Shown here: positions 42,433-49,411 of the stretch, one piece after another | How the letters are laid out: the number at the start of each line of letters is the position of its first letter | How positions within the stretch are numbered: the first letter of the stretch is position 1 | Source: DATHBD01 sp035296325 | GTDB taxonomy: Bacteria > Actinomycetota > Actinomycetes > Mycobacteriales > Micromonosporaceae | Assembly: GCA_035296325.1 (NCBI GenBank) | Contig: DATHBD010000051.1 | Coordinates: 124,001 to 188,000 of the forward strand | Length of the DNA: 64,000 nt | Direction: 5' to 3' | Program-made: the position numbers and the translations under genes | Notes under the pieces: generated by a model | The model's database searches: none | Told to the model about the DNA's origin: nothing | Seen by the model: the letters and a program-made list of their open reading frames with translations, nothing else

Positions 42433-43818
42433 CTAGATCGCATAGGGCCAGACGGTGAGCAGGTACGAGCCGTACCACAGGCCGAAGCCGGCGAACCCGA
42501 CGAGCGCCAGCACTGCCGTGGAGGTGCGGCGGGTCCGGGCCAGTGCCACGGCCGCCGGCACCAGGATGAGCAGCGCCGGCACGAGCAGGCGCGGCTTGGA
42601 GTGGTAGAAGCCGCTCTGCCCGAGCACCAGGACGAGGACGATGACTCCATAGATGATGAGCGGTGGCCACACCTTCCGAGCCACCGCGACGCCGGCGGCC
42701 ACCAGCGCCGCGAGCAGCAACCACGCGACGCTGAGCTCGACCCAGGCGTCACCGGCGCGAAGCGCGTCCCGGACGAACTTGAACGTCGATATGCCGAAGT
42801 CGAACGTGGTGTTCCAGCCCGCAGTCTGGATCTGGAACCACGCGTCCCAGGCGCCCACCCGCTGGCCCACCCACAACAGGTACGCCGGAACGCCGGACAG
42901 GGCCAGACACGCACCGGCCAATGCGCGCCACCGCCGCTCACCGCCGTCCGCCAGATACACGACCGCGGCGAACAGGATCGCCACGGCGATCGCCGCGCCG
43001 GTCGGTCGGGTCAACCCCGCAGCCATGGCGAACAACCCCGCGTAGATCCACGCCCGGCGGTGCGCAGCCACGAGGGCGGCGGCGGTGAGGGAGACGAACA
43101 GCGCCTCGGAGTACGCCATCGACAGCACCACCGACATCGGCTGCGTGCAGAACAGCAGCGAGAGCATCAGCCCGACCCGGCGGTCGTACAGCTCGGCGCC
43201 GAGCGCGTAGACCGCCATGGCGGCAAGCGCGCCGGTGATCCATCCCACGATGAGCGCCGCGGTGGTCGCCTCCACGCCGGCCAGGTGCACCAGCCGGGCC
43301 ACCATGGGGTATCCGGGGAAGAACGCCAGCTCATTGCCGATCATGGTGCCGTTGGTGTCGTAGCTGAACCCGCTGGGATATCCACCCCGGATCATCCGGA
43401 CGAAGAAGCCCGCGTCCCAGGCGAGCAGCTTGCCGCGGACGGTGTCGTCCGGCCCGTCCATCCAGGTCATCAGGAGCAGTTGGACCACCCGGGTGGCCAC
43501 AAACAGCAGCAGCGGTACGACGAGCGTGGCGAACTGGAAGCGACCAGGATCCCGGTCGCGCCGCCCCCAACCGGCCGTTCCGGGCAGCCCAGCCGGGAGC
43601 TTCGCCGCAGGGTCGGCCGGCCCAGCGGACGGGGCGTCCGACCGCGCCTGGGCCGGAAGGTCGGCCCGCGCCTCGGGTGGGGGGCCGGCGTGCGCCCCGG
43701 GCTGAAGGTCAGGCCGCGTTGCCGGCGCCCCGCGGCCCGCTCCAGGCGCCGCCGCGGTGGCGTCAGCGCTCGTACGGTCGAACACCGGCGCGTCGGCCGG
43801 CGCGTCCTCGGCCCTCAC
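42433..43818 (-). CDS. Membrane mannosyltransferase-like protein (PIG-V/Gpi18 type)
   Basis: 461-residue polytopic protein with about ten hydrophobic segments after a 100-residue Ala/Pro/Asp-rich cytosolic tail. LLAWDAGFFVRMIRGGYP matches the Asp-containing first-loop motif of dolichol/polyprenyl-phosphate-mannose-dependent transferases, and NELAFFPGYPM follows as in PIG-V-like enzymes. It may mannosylate a cell-envelope lipid or glycan; the acceptor is unknown. The GTG overlaps the rnc stop (GTGA), so translation is coupled to RNase III. The Ala/Pro-rich N-tail has composition similar to the repeat-rich rnc tail it overlaps. Confidence 0.82.
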   Translation of the reverse strand: MRAEDAPADAPVFDRTSADATAAAPGAGRGAPATRPDLQPGAHAGPPPEARADLPAQARSDAPSAGPADPAAKLPAGLPGTAGWGRRDRDPGRFQFATLVVPLLLFVATRVVQLLLMTWMDGPDDTVRGKLLAWDAGFFVRMIRGGYPSGFSYDTNGTMIGNELAFFPGYPMVARLVHLAGVEATTAALIVGWITGALAAMAVYALGAELYDRRVGLMLSLLFCTQPMSVVLSMAYSEALFVSLTAAALVAAHRRAWIYAGLFAMAAGLTRPTGAAIAVAILFAAVVYLADGGERRWRALAGACLALSGVPAYLLWVGQRVGAWDAWFQIQTAGWNTTFDFGISTFKFVRDALRAGDAWVELSVAWLLLAALVAAGVAVARKVWPPLIIYGVIVLVLVLGQSGFYHSKPRLLVPALLILVPAAVALARTRRTSTAVLALVGFAGFGLWYGSYLLTVWPYAI

Positions 43819-44720
43819 TCCGCCGCCCCGCGTTCGGGACCGGCACCATTCCGCGCCGCCCGGTCCAGTGCCGCGGGCGCCACCGCCGCATGGTCCAGCC
43901 CGGCAACGGCCAACCCGGCGCCGTCCAACCCGGCGCCGTCCAGCCCGGCAACGTCCAGCCCGGCAACGTCCAGCCCGGCGCCGTCCAACCCGGCGCCGTC
44001 CAACCCGGCGCGGTCCTGCTCGGCGCGGTGGGACAGGGTGCGCCAGGCAGCCTCGGCGGCCCGCTGCTCGGCCTCCTTCTTGCTGCGACCCTCCGCACCG
44101 CCGTAGCGCTCTTCGGCCACGATGACCCATGCGGTGAAGGTCTTGGCGTGATCCGGACCGGCCTCGTCGATGCGGTACTCCGGCACGCCCAGGCCCAGGC
44201 CGGCGGTAAGTTCCTGCAGGCTGGTCTTCCAGTCCAGCCCGGCTCCCCGCAGGGCGGCGTCGGCCATCAGCGGATCGAAGAGTTTATGGATCGCGGCGGT
44301 GGCGGTGTCCAGGCCGTGCTGCAGGTAGATCGCGCCGAGCAGGGCCTCCAGCGTGTCGGCGAGAATGCTCGCCTTGTCGCGGCCGCCGGTGGACTCCTCG
44401 CCCTTGCCGAGCAGCAGATAGGCGCCCAGGCCGGACGGGCCGAGCCGGCGCGCCACGTCGGCGAGCGCCCGCATGTTGACCACGCTGGCCCGGAGCTTGG
44501 CGAGTTGGCCCTCCGGGAGGTCGGGGTGATTGTGGAACAACGCCGTCGTGATCACGACGCCGAGGACCGAGTCGCCGAGAAACTCCAGCCGCTCGTTGGT
44601 GGGCAGCCCGCCGTTCTCGTACGCGTACGAACGGTGGGTGAGGGCCCGGCGCAACAGGTCGGGGTCGAACGCGACGCCGAATGCGGCTTCCAGCACGGTC
44701 ACTGCCGGCTTGTCTCTCAC
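43815..44720 (-). CDS. rnc: Ribonuclease III with a C-terminal AGLDx repeat tail
   Basis: 301-residue double-strand-specific RNase that processes rRNA and mRNAs. The signature NERLEFLGDSVLGVV (about residues 42-56) and the downstream acidic cluster DTLEALLGAIYL make the metal site. The dsRNA-binding domain spans about 165-235 (DWKTSLQELTAG, GRSKKEAEQRAAEAAW). Beyond it is a 65-residue tail with eight tandem AGLDx pentapeptides, then Ala/Arg-rich residues. GTG start overlaps plsX (GTGA). Usual length is 225-260, so the tail is extra and lineage-specific. Confidence 0.95.
   Translation of the reverse strand: MRDKPAVTVLEAAFGVAFDPDLLRRALTHRSYAYENGGLPTNERLEFLGDSVLGVVITTALFHNHPDLPEGQLAKLRASVVNMRALADVARRLGPSGLGAYLLLGKGEESTGGRDKASILADTLEALLGAIYLQHGLDTATAAIHKLFDPLMADAALRGAGLDWKTSLQELTAGLGLGVPEYRIDEAGPDHAKTFTAWVIVAEERYGGAEGRSKKEAEQRAAEAAWRTLSHRAEQDRAGLDGAGLDGAGLDVAGLDVAGLDGAGLDGAGLAVAGLDHAAVAPAALDRAARNGAGPERGAAE
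43890..44009 (-). repeat. Eight tandem 15-bp units encoding AGLDx in rnc
   Basis: Eight contiguous 15-bp copies in rnc, unit close to GCCGGGCTGGACGKT. In protein order the fifth residues are G, G, V, V, G, G, V (in AGLAV), H. The pattern resembles pentapeptide-repeat proteins (A(D/N)Lxx) with Gly at position 2. In-frame length suggests copy number could vary between strains. Confidence 0.9.
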
Positions 44721-45727
44721 GGGGCCTCCACGGGAAGGTCCTGCGCCTCGGCGATGAGCCGGGCGCTGATGTCAACGCGATGCAGTCGTGCGGCCAAGCC
44801 GATGCCGGAGGCCACGTCAGGGCCGCTCGCGGCTCCGTGACAGACGACGACGGTGCCGAGAACGCCCAGCAGGACCGCCGCGCGGGGTGCCGACACCGAT
44901 CCTCCTCCACTACGCGACGCCAGTGCGTACGCACCCTCGATGCCTTTGAGCAGCACGTTACCGGTAAACCCGTCGGTGACCACAACGTCGGCCGGGCCGC
45001 CGACCGGCACGTCGTTACCTTCCACGGTCCCGATGTACCGCGCGCCGGCGGGCAGGGTCAACTCACCGAGCCCGATGGCCACCGCCCGACGCAGCCGATC
45101 CCCCTTGCCCGGCTCACTGCCGATCGAGAGCAACCCGAGCCGCGGGGCGCGTACCTGTTCCACGAGGTGGGCGTAGGCCGTGCCGAGGACCGCATGCTGG
45201 AGCAGGTCGAGCATGGTGGCATCGGTGCCGGCACCCAGGTCGAGGAGCACGACCGGGCCGGTCAGCGCCGGGATCGTCGCGGCCAGCGCGGGACGACGTA
45301 CCGACGGGACGCGGCCAAGTCCGTGCACCGCGGCGGTGACCGCGGCGCCACTCGCCCCGGCCGACACCATAGCGTCGGCACGGCCGTCCACCAGGGCCGC
45401 CACGGCCGCCCGCACGGTGGTGTCGTAGCGCAGGGCGCGCAGCGGCGAATCGGCCATCCCGACGACGTTGTCGACCACGTCGACCTCGACCCGGCTTCGG
45501 TCCGCGGCGGGAAGGAGATTGAGCACCTCGTCGGCCGAACTGCGCGGGCCGACCAGAACGAGGTGCAGGCCGGGGTCGGCACGACAGGCGCGCACGGCGC
45601 CGTCAACCGCGGCCGCGGGGGCCTTGTCCCCGCCGAGAAGGTCGACAGCGATCCGCACAACGGCCCGGTCGGCGCCCGGTGACGCCACGTCGGTGCGCGG
45701 GAACAGCGACCGGATTGGTGAAGTCAC
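44717..45727 (-). CDS. plsX: Phosphate acyltransferase PlsX
   Basis: 336-residue enzyme making acyl-phosphate from acyl-ACP for phospholipid synthesis. The N-terminus of the core is RIAVDLLGGDKAP, and conserved later parts are SAGASGA, GNDVPVGGPADVVVTDGFTGNVLLK. GTG start about 42 bp after the DUF177 stop. In most bacteria rpmF lies between these two genes; it is absent here. Couples lipid synthesis to rnc through a GTGA overlap. Confidence 0.94.
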   Translation of the reverse strand: MTSPIRSLFPRTDVASPGADRAVVRIAVDLLGGDKAPAAAVDGAVRACRADPGLHLVLVGPRSSADEVLNLLPAADRSRVEVDVVDNVVGMADSPLRALRYDTTVRAAVAALVDGRADAMVSAGASGAAVTAAVHGLGRVPSVRRPALAATIPALTGPVVLLDLGAGTDATMLDLLQHAVLGTAYAHLVEQVRAPRLGLLSIGSEPGKGDRLRRAVAIGLGELTLPAGARYIGTVEGNDVPVGGPADVVVTDGFTGNVLLKGIEGAYALASRSGGGSVSAPRAAVLLGVLGTVVVCHGAASGPDVASGIGLAARLHRVDISARLIAEAQDLPVEAP

Positions 45728-45769
45728 CCGGACGCGACGGCAGTTCCCCGCTGGGAGATCACCACTGCG

Positions 45770-46333
45770 TCACTCCTCCGAGGTCTTCAGCCGGGACAGG
45801 GCGGCCCATCGAGGGTCCTCCTGCCCGTGGTGGTGATCAGCCGGAAGATCGTCGAACGGTACCCCGCACTCGGCGCACAGCCCGGGGCAGTCCCGGCGAC
45901 ACAGCGGATTGATGGGCAGTTCGAGCACCACGCCGTCCCGCAGCGCCGGCTCGAGGTCGATCAGGTCACCGTGGAGCCGGCCCACCTCGTCCTCATCGGT
46001 TGTTTCGTCCGTCGTGCTGTGCTCGTAGGCGTAGAGCTCCTGAACATCGACGGCGATCGCGTCGCTCACCGGGCGCAGGCACCGTCCGCACTCCCCTGCC
46101 ACGCGGGTGCGGACAGTCCCGGAGACCAGCACGCCCTCGGAGACCGACTGGAGGCGCAGATCAAGGTTGACGTCCTCGCCGGTCGGCACGCTGATCAGCT
46201 CGAGGCCCAGGTCAGCGGGGGCGGGAACGGTCCGCCGGACAGCGTGCATCGCCCCCGGGCGGCGCGGCAGGTCCCTCGTGTCGAGGACCAGGGGCGCGCG
46301 GGGGTCGAGGTGGGTGGAGGATTCGTTCGGCAT
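45770..46333 (-). CDS. DUF177/YceD family protein
   Basis: 187-residue protein of the YceD family, linked to 23S rRNA/large-subunit biogenesis and normally co-transcribed with rpmF. The core has CGRCLRPVSDAI and, near the end, CRRDCPGLCAECGVPFD, which looks like a zinc-binding set. The ATG opens MPNESSTHLDPRAP. rpmF does not follow it here (see the plsX entry), which is unusual for this family. Confidence 0.9.
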   Translation of the reverse strand: MPNESSTHLDPRAPLVLDTRDLPRRPGAMHAVRRTVPAPADLGLELISVPTGEDVNLDLRLQSVSEGVLVSGTVRTRVAGECGRCLRPVSDAIAVDVQELYAYEHSTTDETTDEDEVGRLHGDLIDLEPALRDGVVLELPINPLCRRDCPGLCAECGVPFDDLPADHHHGQEDPRWAALSRLKTSEE

Positions 46334-46361
46334 GGCCGTGCCTCACGCTACCCGATTGCCG

Positions 46362-46865
46362 TCAGAACGGCAGCGGCCGCCCGTCCTCTGTCGCCGGTGG
46401 GTTGAAGGACCCGATCTCCCGCAGGGCGTGCATCTTGTCCCGGCCGCGCTCGATCGAGGCGAGCGATCGGGTCAGGAACTGTTCGAAGTTCGCCAGTGCG
46501 GTATCGACGTAGTCGTCGACCTCCTCCCGCAGCCGTTCCGCCTCCGACCGGGCCTCCCCGATCAGCCGGGCCGCCTCGTGCTCGGCCGACACGACGATCT
46601 CGTTGACCGACACCAGCCGGGTGTGCTCCGCCTCCGCCTCGGTGATGATCCGCTCGGCTTCCCGTCGGCCGGCATCAATGATCTTGTCCCGCTCCTCCAG
46701 CAGGGCGGCCGCCCGGCGCAGGTCCGTGGGCATCTCGGCACGCAACTGCTCGAGTGCGCCGATCACCTCGTTGCGGTCGATGACACAGTTGGTGCGCGAC
46801 ATCGGCATCGAACGGGCGGCCTCTACCAGAGCTGTCAGCGCTTCGATGCGGTCGAGCGGGTCCAC
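46362..46865 (-). CDS. DivIVA/Sepiva-like coiled-coil protein
   Basis: 167-residue mostly helical protein. The middle (about residues 45-130) is a long charged coiled coil rich in Glu/Arg/Ala (AAALLEERDKIIDAGRREAE, EAARLIGEARSEAERLREE) resembling DivIVA and ATP-synthase b subunits. Proteins of this kind sit next to coaD in actinobacteria and are annotated as division-initiation or Sepiva-like proteins. GTG start. Probably associates with the membrane or division apparatus; function is inferred. Confidence 0.8.
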   Translation of the reverse strand: MDPLDRIEALTALVEAARSMPMSRTNCVIDRNEVIGALEQLRAEMPTDLRRAAALLEERDKIIDAGRREAERIITEAEAEHTRLVSVNEIVVSAEHEAARLIGEARSEAERLREEVDDYVDTALANFEQFLTRSLASIERGRDKMHALREIGSFNPPATEDGRPLPF

Positions 46866-46967
46866 CGTCGGTCACTCCTGTCGAACGTCGTTGCACACAG
46901 GCGCCTGATCAATTCTGGGGGGCGCCGCATCCCGGCGCCGCCCCGCCACCTCGGCCGGGAGCACAGT

Positions 46968-47453
46968 TCAGCCTCGCGCACCGCGTAACCGCTCCCGCAG
47001 CCGGGCCGCGACGATGTCGGGCACGTGCGGGCTGACGTCGCCACCCCACTTCGCCACGTCCTTGACCAGGCTGGAGGAGAGGAACGACACCAGGGGGTTG
47101 GTCGCCATGAACAGCGTCTCGACATCTGCCAGGCCGCGATTCATCTGGGCCATCTGAAGCTCGTAGTCGAAGTCGCTCACCGCGCGCAGGCCCTTCACCA
47201 CCACGGCGATGTTGTGGTCGCGACAGAAGTCGACAAGCAAGCCGCGGAAGTCGGCGATGCGGACATTCGGATAGGGCGCGGTGATCTCCGCCAGCATCTC
47301 CAGCCGTTCCTCGATGCTGAACAGCCCGGCCTTGGTGTCGTTGACCAGCACGGCGACGACCACCTCGTCGTACAGCCGGCTGGCCCGGCTGATCACGTCG
47401 AGGTGCCCGTTGGTGGCCGGGTCGAACGAGCCCGGGCAGACCGCACGCCTCAC
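46968..47453 (-). CDS. coaD: Pantetheine-phosphate adenylyltransferase
   Basis: 161-residue enzyme for the fourth step of coenzyme A synthesis. CPGSFDPATNGHLDVI contains the TxGH nucleotide motif, KGLRAVSDFDYE the pantetheine site, and LSSSLVKD the C-terminal signature. GTG at 47453 was chosen because it overlaps the rsmD stop (GTGA) and gives the standard length; an upstream ATG adds six residues. Confidence 0.96.
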   Translation of the reverse strand: MRRAVCPGSFDPATNGHLDVISRASRLYDEVVVAVLVNDTKAGLFSIEERLEMLAEITAPYPNVRIADFRGLLVDFCRDHNIAVVVKGLRAVSDFDYELQMAQMNRGLADVETLFMATNPLVSFLSSSLVKDVAKWGGDVSPHVPDIVAARLRERLRGARG

Positions 47454-48010
47454 AGCCGGCGACCGTACCAAACCGTGGTCTCCCCGTATCGTCGTTGGTC
47501 GGCGCCGGCGATGCCCGGCACCCAGACCAGCGACGCTGCGCGCGTCGAGCGCTCCACGACCACCACCGCCTCCTCAGCCAGCCAGCCCTTGGCGACCAAC
47601 GCCGTCAGCATCTCACCGAGCCGCGCATCCGGCAGGGCGTACGGCGGGTCGGCGATGACCACGTCGTACGCCAGGTCGGGCGCATTCGCCAACACCCGCT
47701 CCACCCGGTCGGTCAGCAACCGGGCCTGGCCGTCCACGCCGAGGGTGGTGAGGTTGTCGCGGACCACCCTCGCCGCGCGCGGATCGGCCTCCACGAGCAG
47801 GGCGTGCGCCGCGCCGCGGGACAGCGCCTCCAGCCCGATCGCCCCGGAACCTGCGTAGAGGTCAGCGACCCGCGCACCGGCCAGTTCGGTCATCGCGGCG
47901 AGGGTGCTGAACAGCGCCTCCCGCACCCGGTCCGAGGTGGGCCGGGTCTCCCGCCCGGACGGAGTGGAGATCCGGCGGCCACCCAGTCGCCCGGCAATGA
48001 TCCGCGTCAT
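47450..48010 (-). CDS. rsmD: 16S rRNA (guanine(966)-N2)-methyltransferase
   Basis: 186-residue methyltransferase of the 30S subunit. MTRIIAGRLGGRRI begins the protein, ADLYAGSGAIGLEALSRG is motif I and IADPPYALP is the catalytic DPPY. Coupled to coaD. ATG at 48010 was chosen over longer upstream reading by family length. Confidence 0.94.
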   Translation of the reverse strand: MTRIIAGRLGGRRISTPSGRETRPTSDRVREALFSTLAAMTELAGARVADLYAGSGAIGLEALSRGAAHALLVEADPRAARVVRDNLTTLGVDGQARLLTDRVERVLANAPDLAYDVVIADPPYALPDARLGEMLTALVAKGWLAEEAVVVVERSTRAASLVWVPGIAGADQRRYGETTVWYGRRL

Positions 48011-48335
48011 CCGGGAAACGCTAGGCGATCGGACCGGCCGAACGTCGGGCACCCGCAGGCACCGACCACCGCATCCGGGAACGCGCCAAACCGGACGCCG
48101 GCCGTTGCCGCCCTGGTCAGCGCGCAGATCACAATTCGGTTGCAGACTGCTGCCCGGAATCTGCCGGCCGCCCACCGTCCGCGCACATTGTGGGAACTCA
48201 TCGTAGTCAATCAGTGACACCGAGCCCGCGTCGCACTTCCTGTGCTTTGGAGCCCCTTAAGCGGCCCTTAGAATTCGCCAGTCCCACCGCTGCGCCAGGC
48301 GGCAGATCAACGCCGATCACAATTGGGAGTACCAC
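48011..48335. promoter_or_regulatory. Divergent rsmD / LPxTG-protein gap with promoter
   Basis: 325 bp with no gene seen. For the plus-strand LPxTG gene, TTGGAG (48247-48252), a 16-bp spacer and TAGAAT (48269-48274) form a promoter with a leader of about 55 nt. The stretch 48180-48290 is AT-richer than its surroundings. No clear promoter is seen for rsmD. Confidence 0.5.
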
Positions 48336-49409
48336 TTGCCACCCGTCACGTCGTTCCTCGCGAAGCGCGCGTGCACCCTGCTCGGTGCCGCAACGGTCGG
48401 CACCCTGGCCGCCGTCGGGGTCGACACGCCGGCCTTCGCCCACGACGTGCGGCACGAGTCCCGGGTGGAGTGCGTCGCGGGGCAACCGGGCAAGATCAGG
48501 GTCACCTGGACGCTCACCAACACCGAGCGGCACCGCGAAGCCACCGTCACCGGAGCGCGATCGCCGATCGGCGACATCGCGATGGGAGCCCGCCTGCCAG
48601 CCAGGGCCACCGCCGGCGCCGGCGCCGGCACGCTCGTCGGCAGCGAGATCCGGCCGCTGGCTGCCGGTACCGCCGCCATCGACGTGGAACTCACCTGGAA
48701 ACTGCGCGGTGCGGACATCAGGCGGACCGTCGCGCAGACGGTCAGCTTCGCCGGCCGGACGTGCGGGCCGGAGCAGCAGCCCGCCGCCGCCTACACATCG
48801 CGGTGTGACGGCACCGCCGGAGTCGTCCTGACCAATCCCACCGAGCAGCCGAGGCGGGTGACCGTCGCCGGTGCCGGTGGCTGGAAGCAGACCGAGGCGC
48901 TCCCGGCCCAGGGCCACGCGCGGGTGATCGTCCCCGAGGCGAACGCCGCCGATGTCACGGTTACCGCGTCCACGGGCGACGGGCGGGGGGCCGGTGACGA
49001 TCCGGTGATCGGGCGGCACCAGTGGGAGAAGCCGACGAGTTGTGCCGCGCCGGACGTCAGCGCCGCCGCCGGTTGTGACGGCAAGAGCCTCCTGCTGACG
49101 AACCCGGCCGGCAACGACACCGTCACCGCCGTGGTCACCGTCGGCGGGGTCGTGACGACGGTGCAGGTCCCGGGCGGAACCACCAGGTCGGTACGGCTTG
49201 CCCTGGACGCGCTCACCGCGGACGTGGACATCGCAGGCATCAGGACCCTGGTGCGGTTCGACGACCTCCGGGCCTGCTCGGCCGGTGACATCCTGCCGGT
49301 CACCGGCGCCGACGCCACCCTGCTGGCCGGCAGCGCGGCCGGTCTGATCGGCGCGGGCGTTGGCCTCGTCTGGCTGGCCCGTCGCCGCCGGATCCGCTTC
49401 CTCGCCTGA
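48336..49409 (+). CDS. LPxTG-anchored surface protein
   Basis: 357-residue exported protein. A Sec signal peptide covers residues 1-36 or so (AKRACTLLG to FAHD). The exterior part has Ig-like, Thr/Val-rich strands and conserved cysteine pairs (VECVAG, RTCGPE; SRCDGT, TSCAAP, AGCDGK, RACSAG), likely disulfides. A sortase signal LPVTG at about residue 325 is followed by a hydrophobic helix and RRRR. The TTG start has GGGAG upstream. No sortase is in the window. It may be an adhesin or spore/hypha wall protein; unknown. Confidence 0.85.
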   Translation: MPPVTSFLAKRACTLLGAATVGTLAAVGVDTPAFAHDVRHESRVECVAGQPGKIRVTWTLTNTERHREATVTGARSPIGDIAMGARLPARATAGAGAGTLVGSEIRPLAAGTAAIDVELTWKLRGADIRRTVAQTVSFAGRTCGPEQQPAAAYTSRCDGTAGVVLTNPTEQPRRVTVAGAGGWKQTEALPAQGHARVIVPEANAADVTVTASTGDGRGAGDDPVIGRHQWEKPTSCAAPDVSAAAGCDGKSLLLTNPAGNDTVTAVVTVGGVVTTVQVPGGTTRSVRLALDALTADVDIAGIRTLVRFDDLRACSAGDILPVTGADATLLAGSAAGLIGAGVGLVWLARRRRIRFLA

Positions 49410-49411
49410 GC

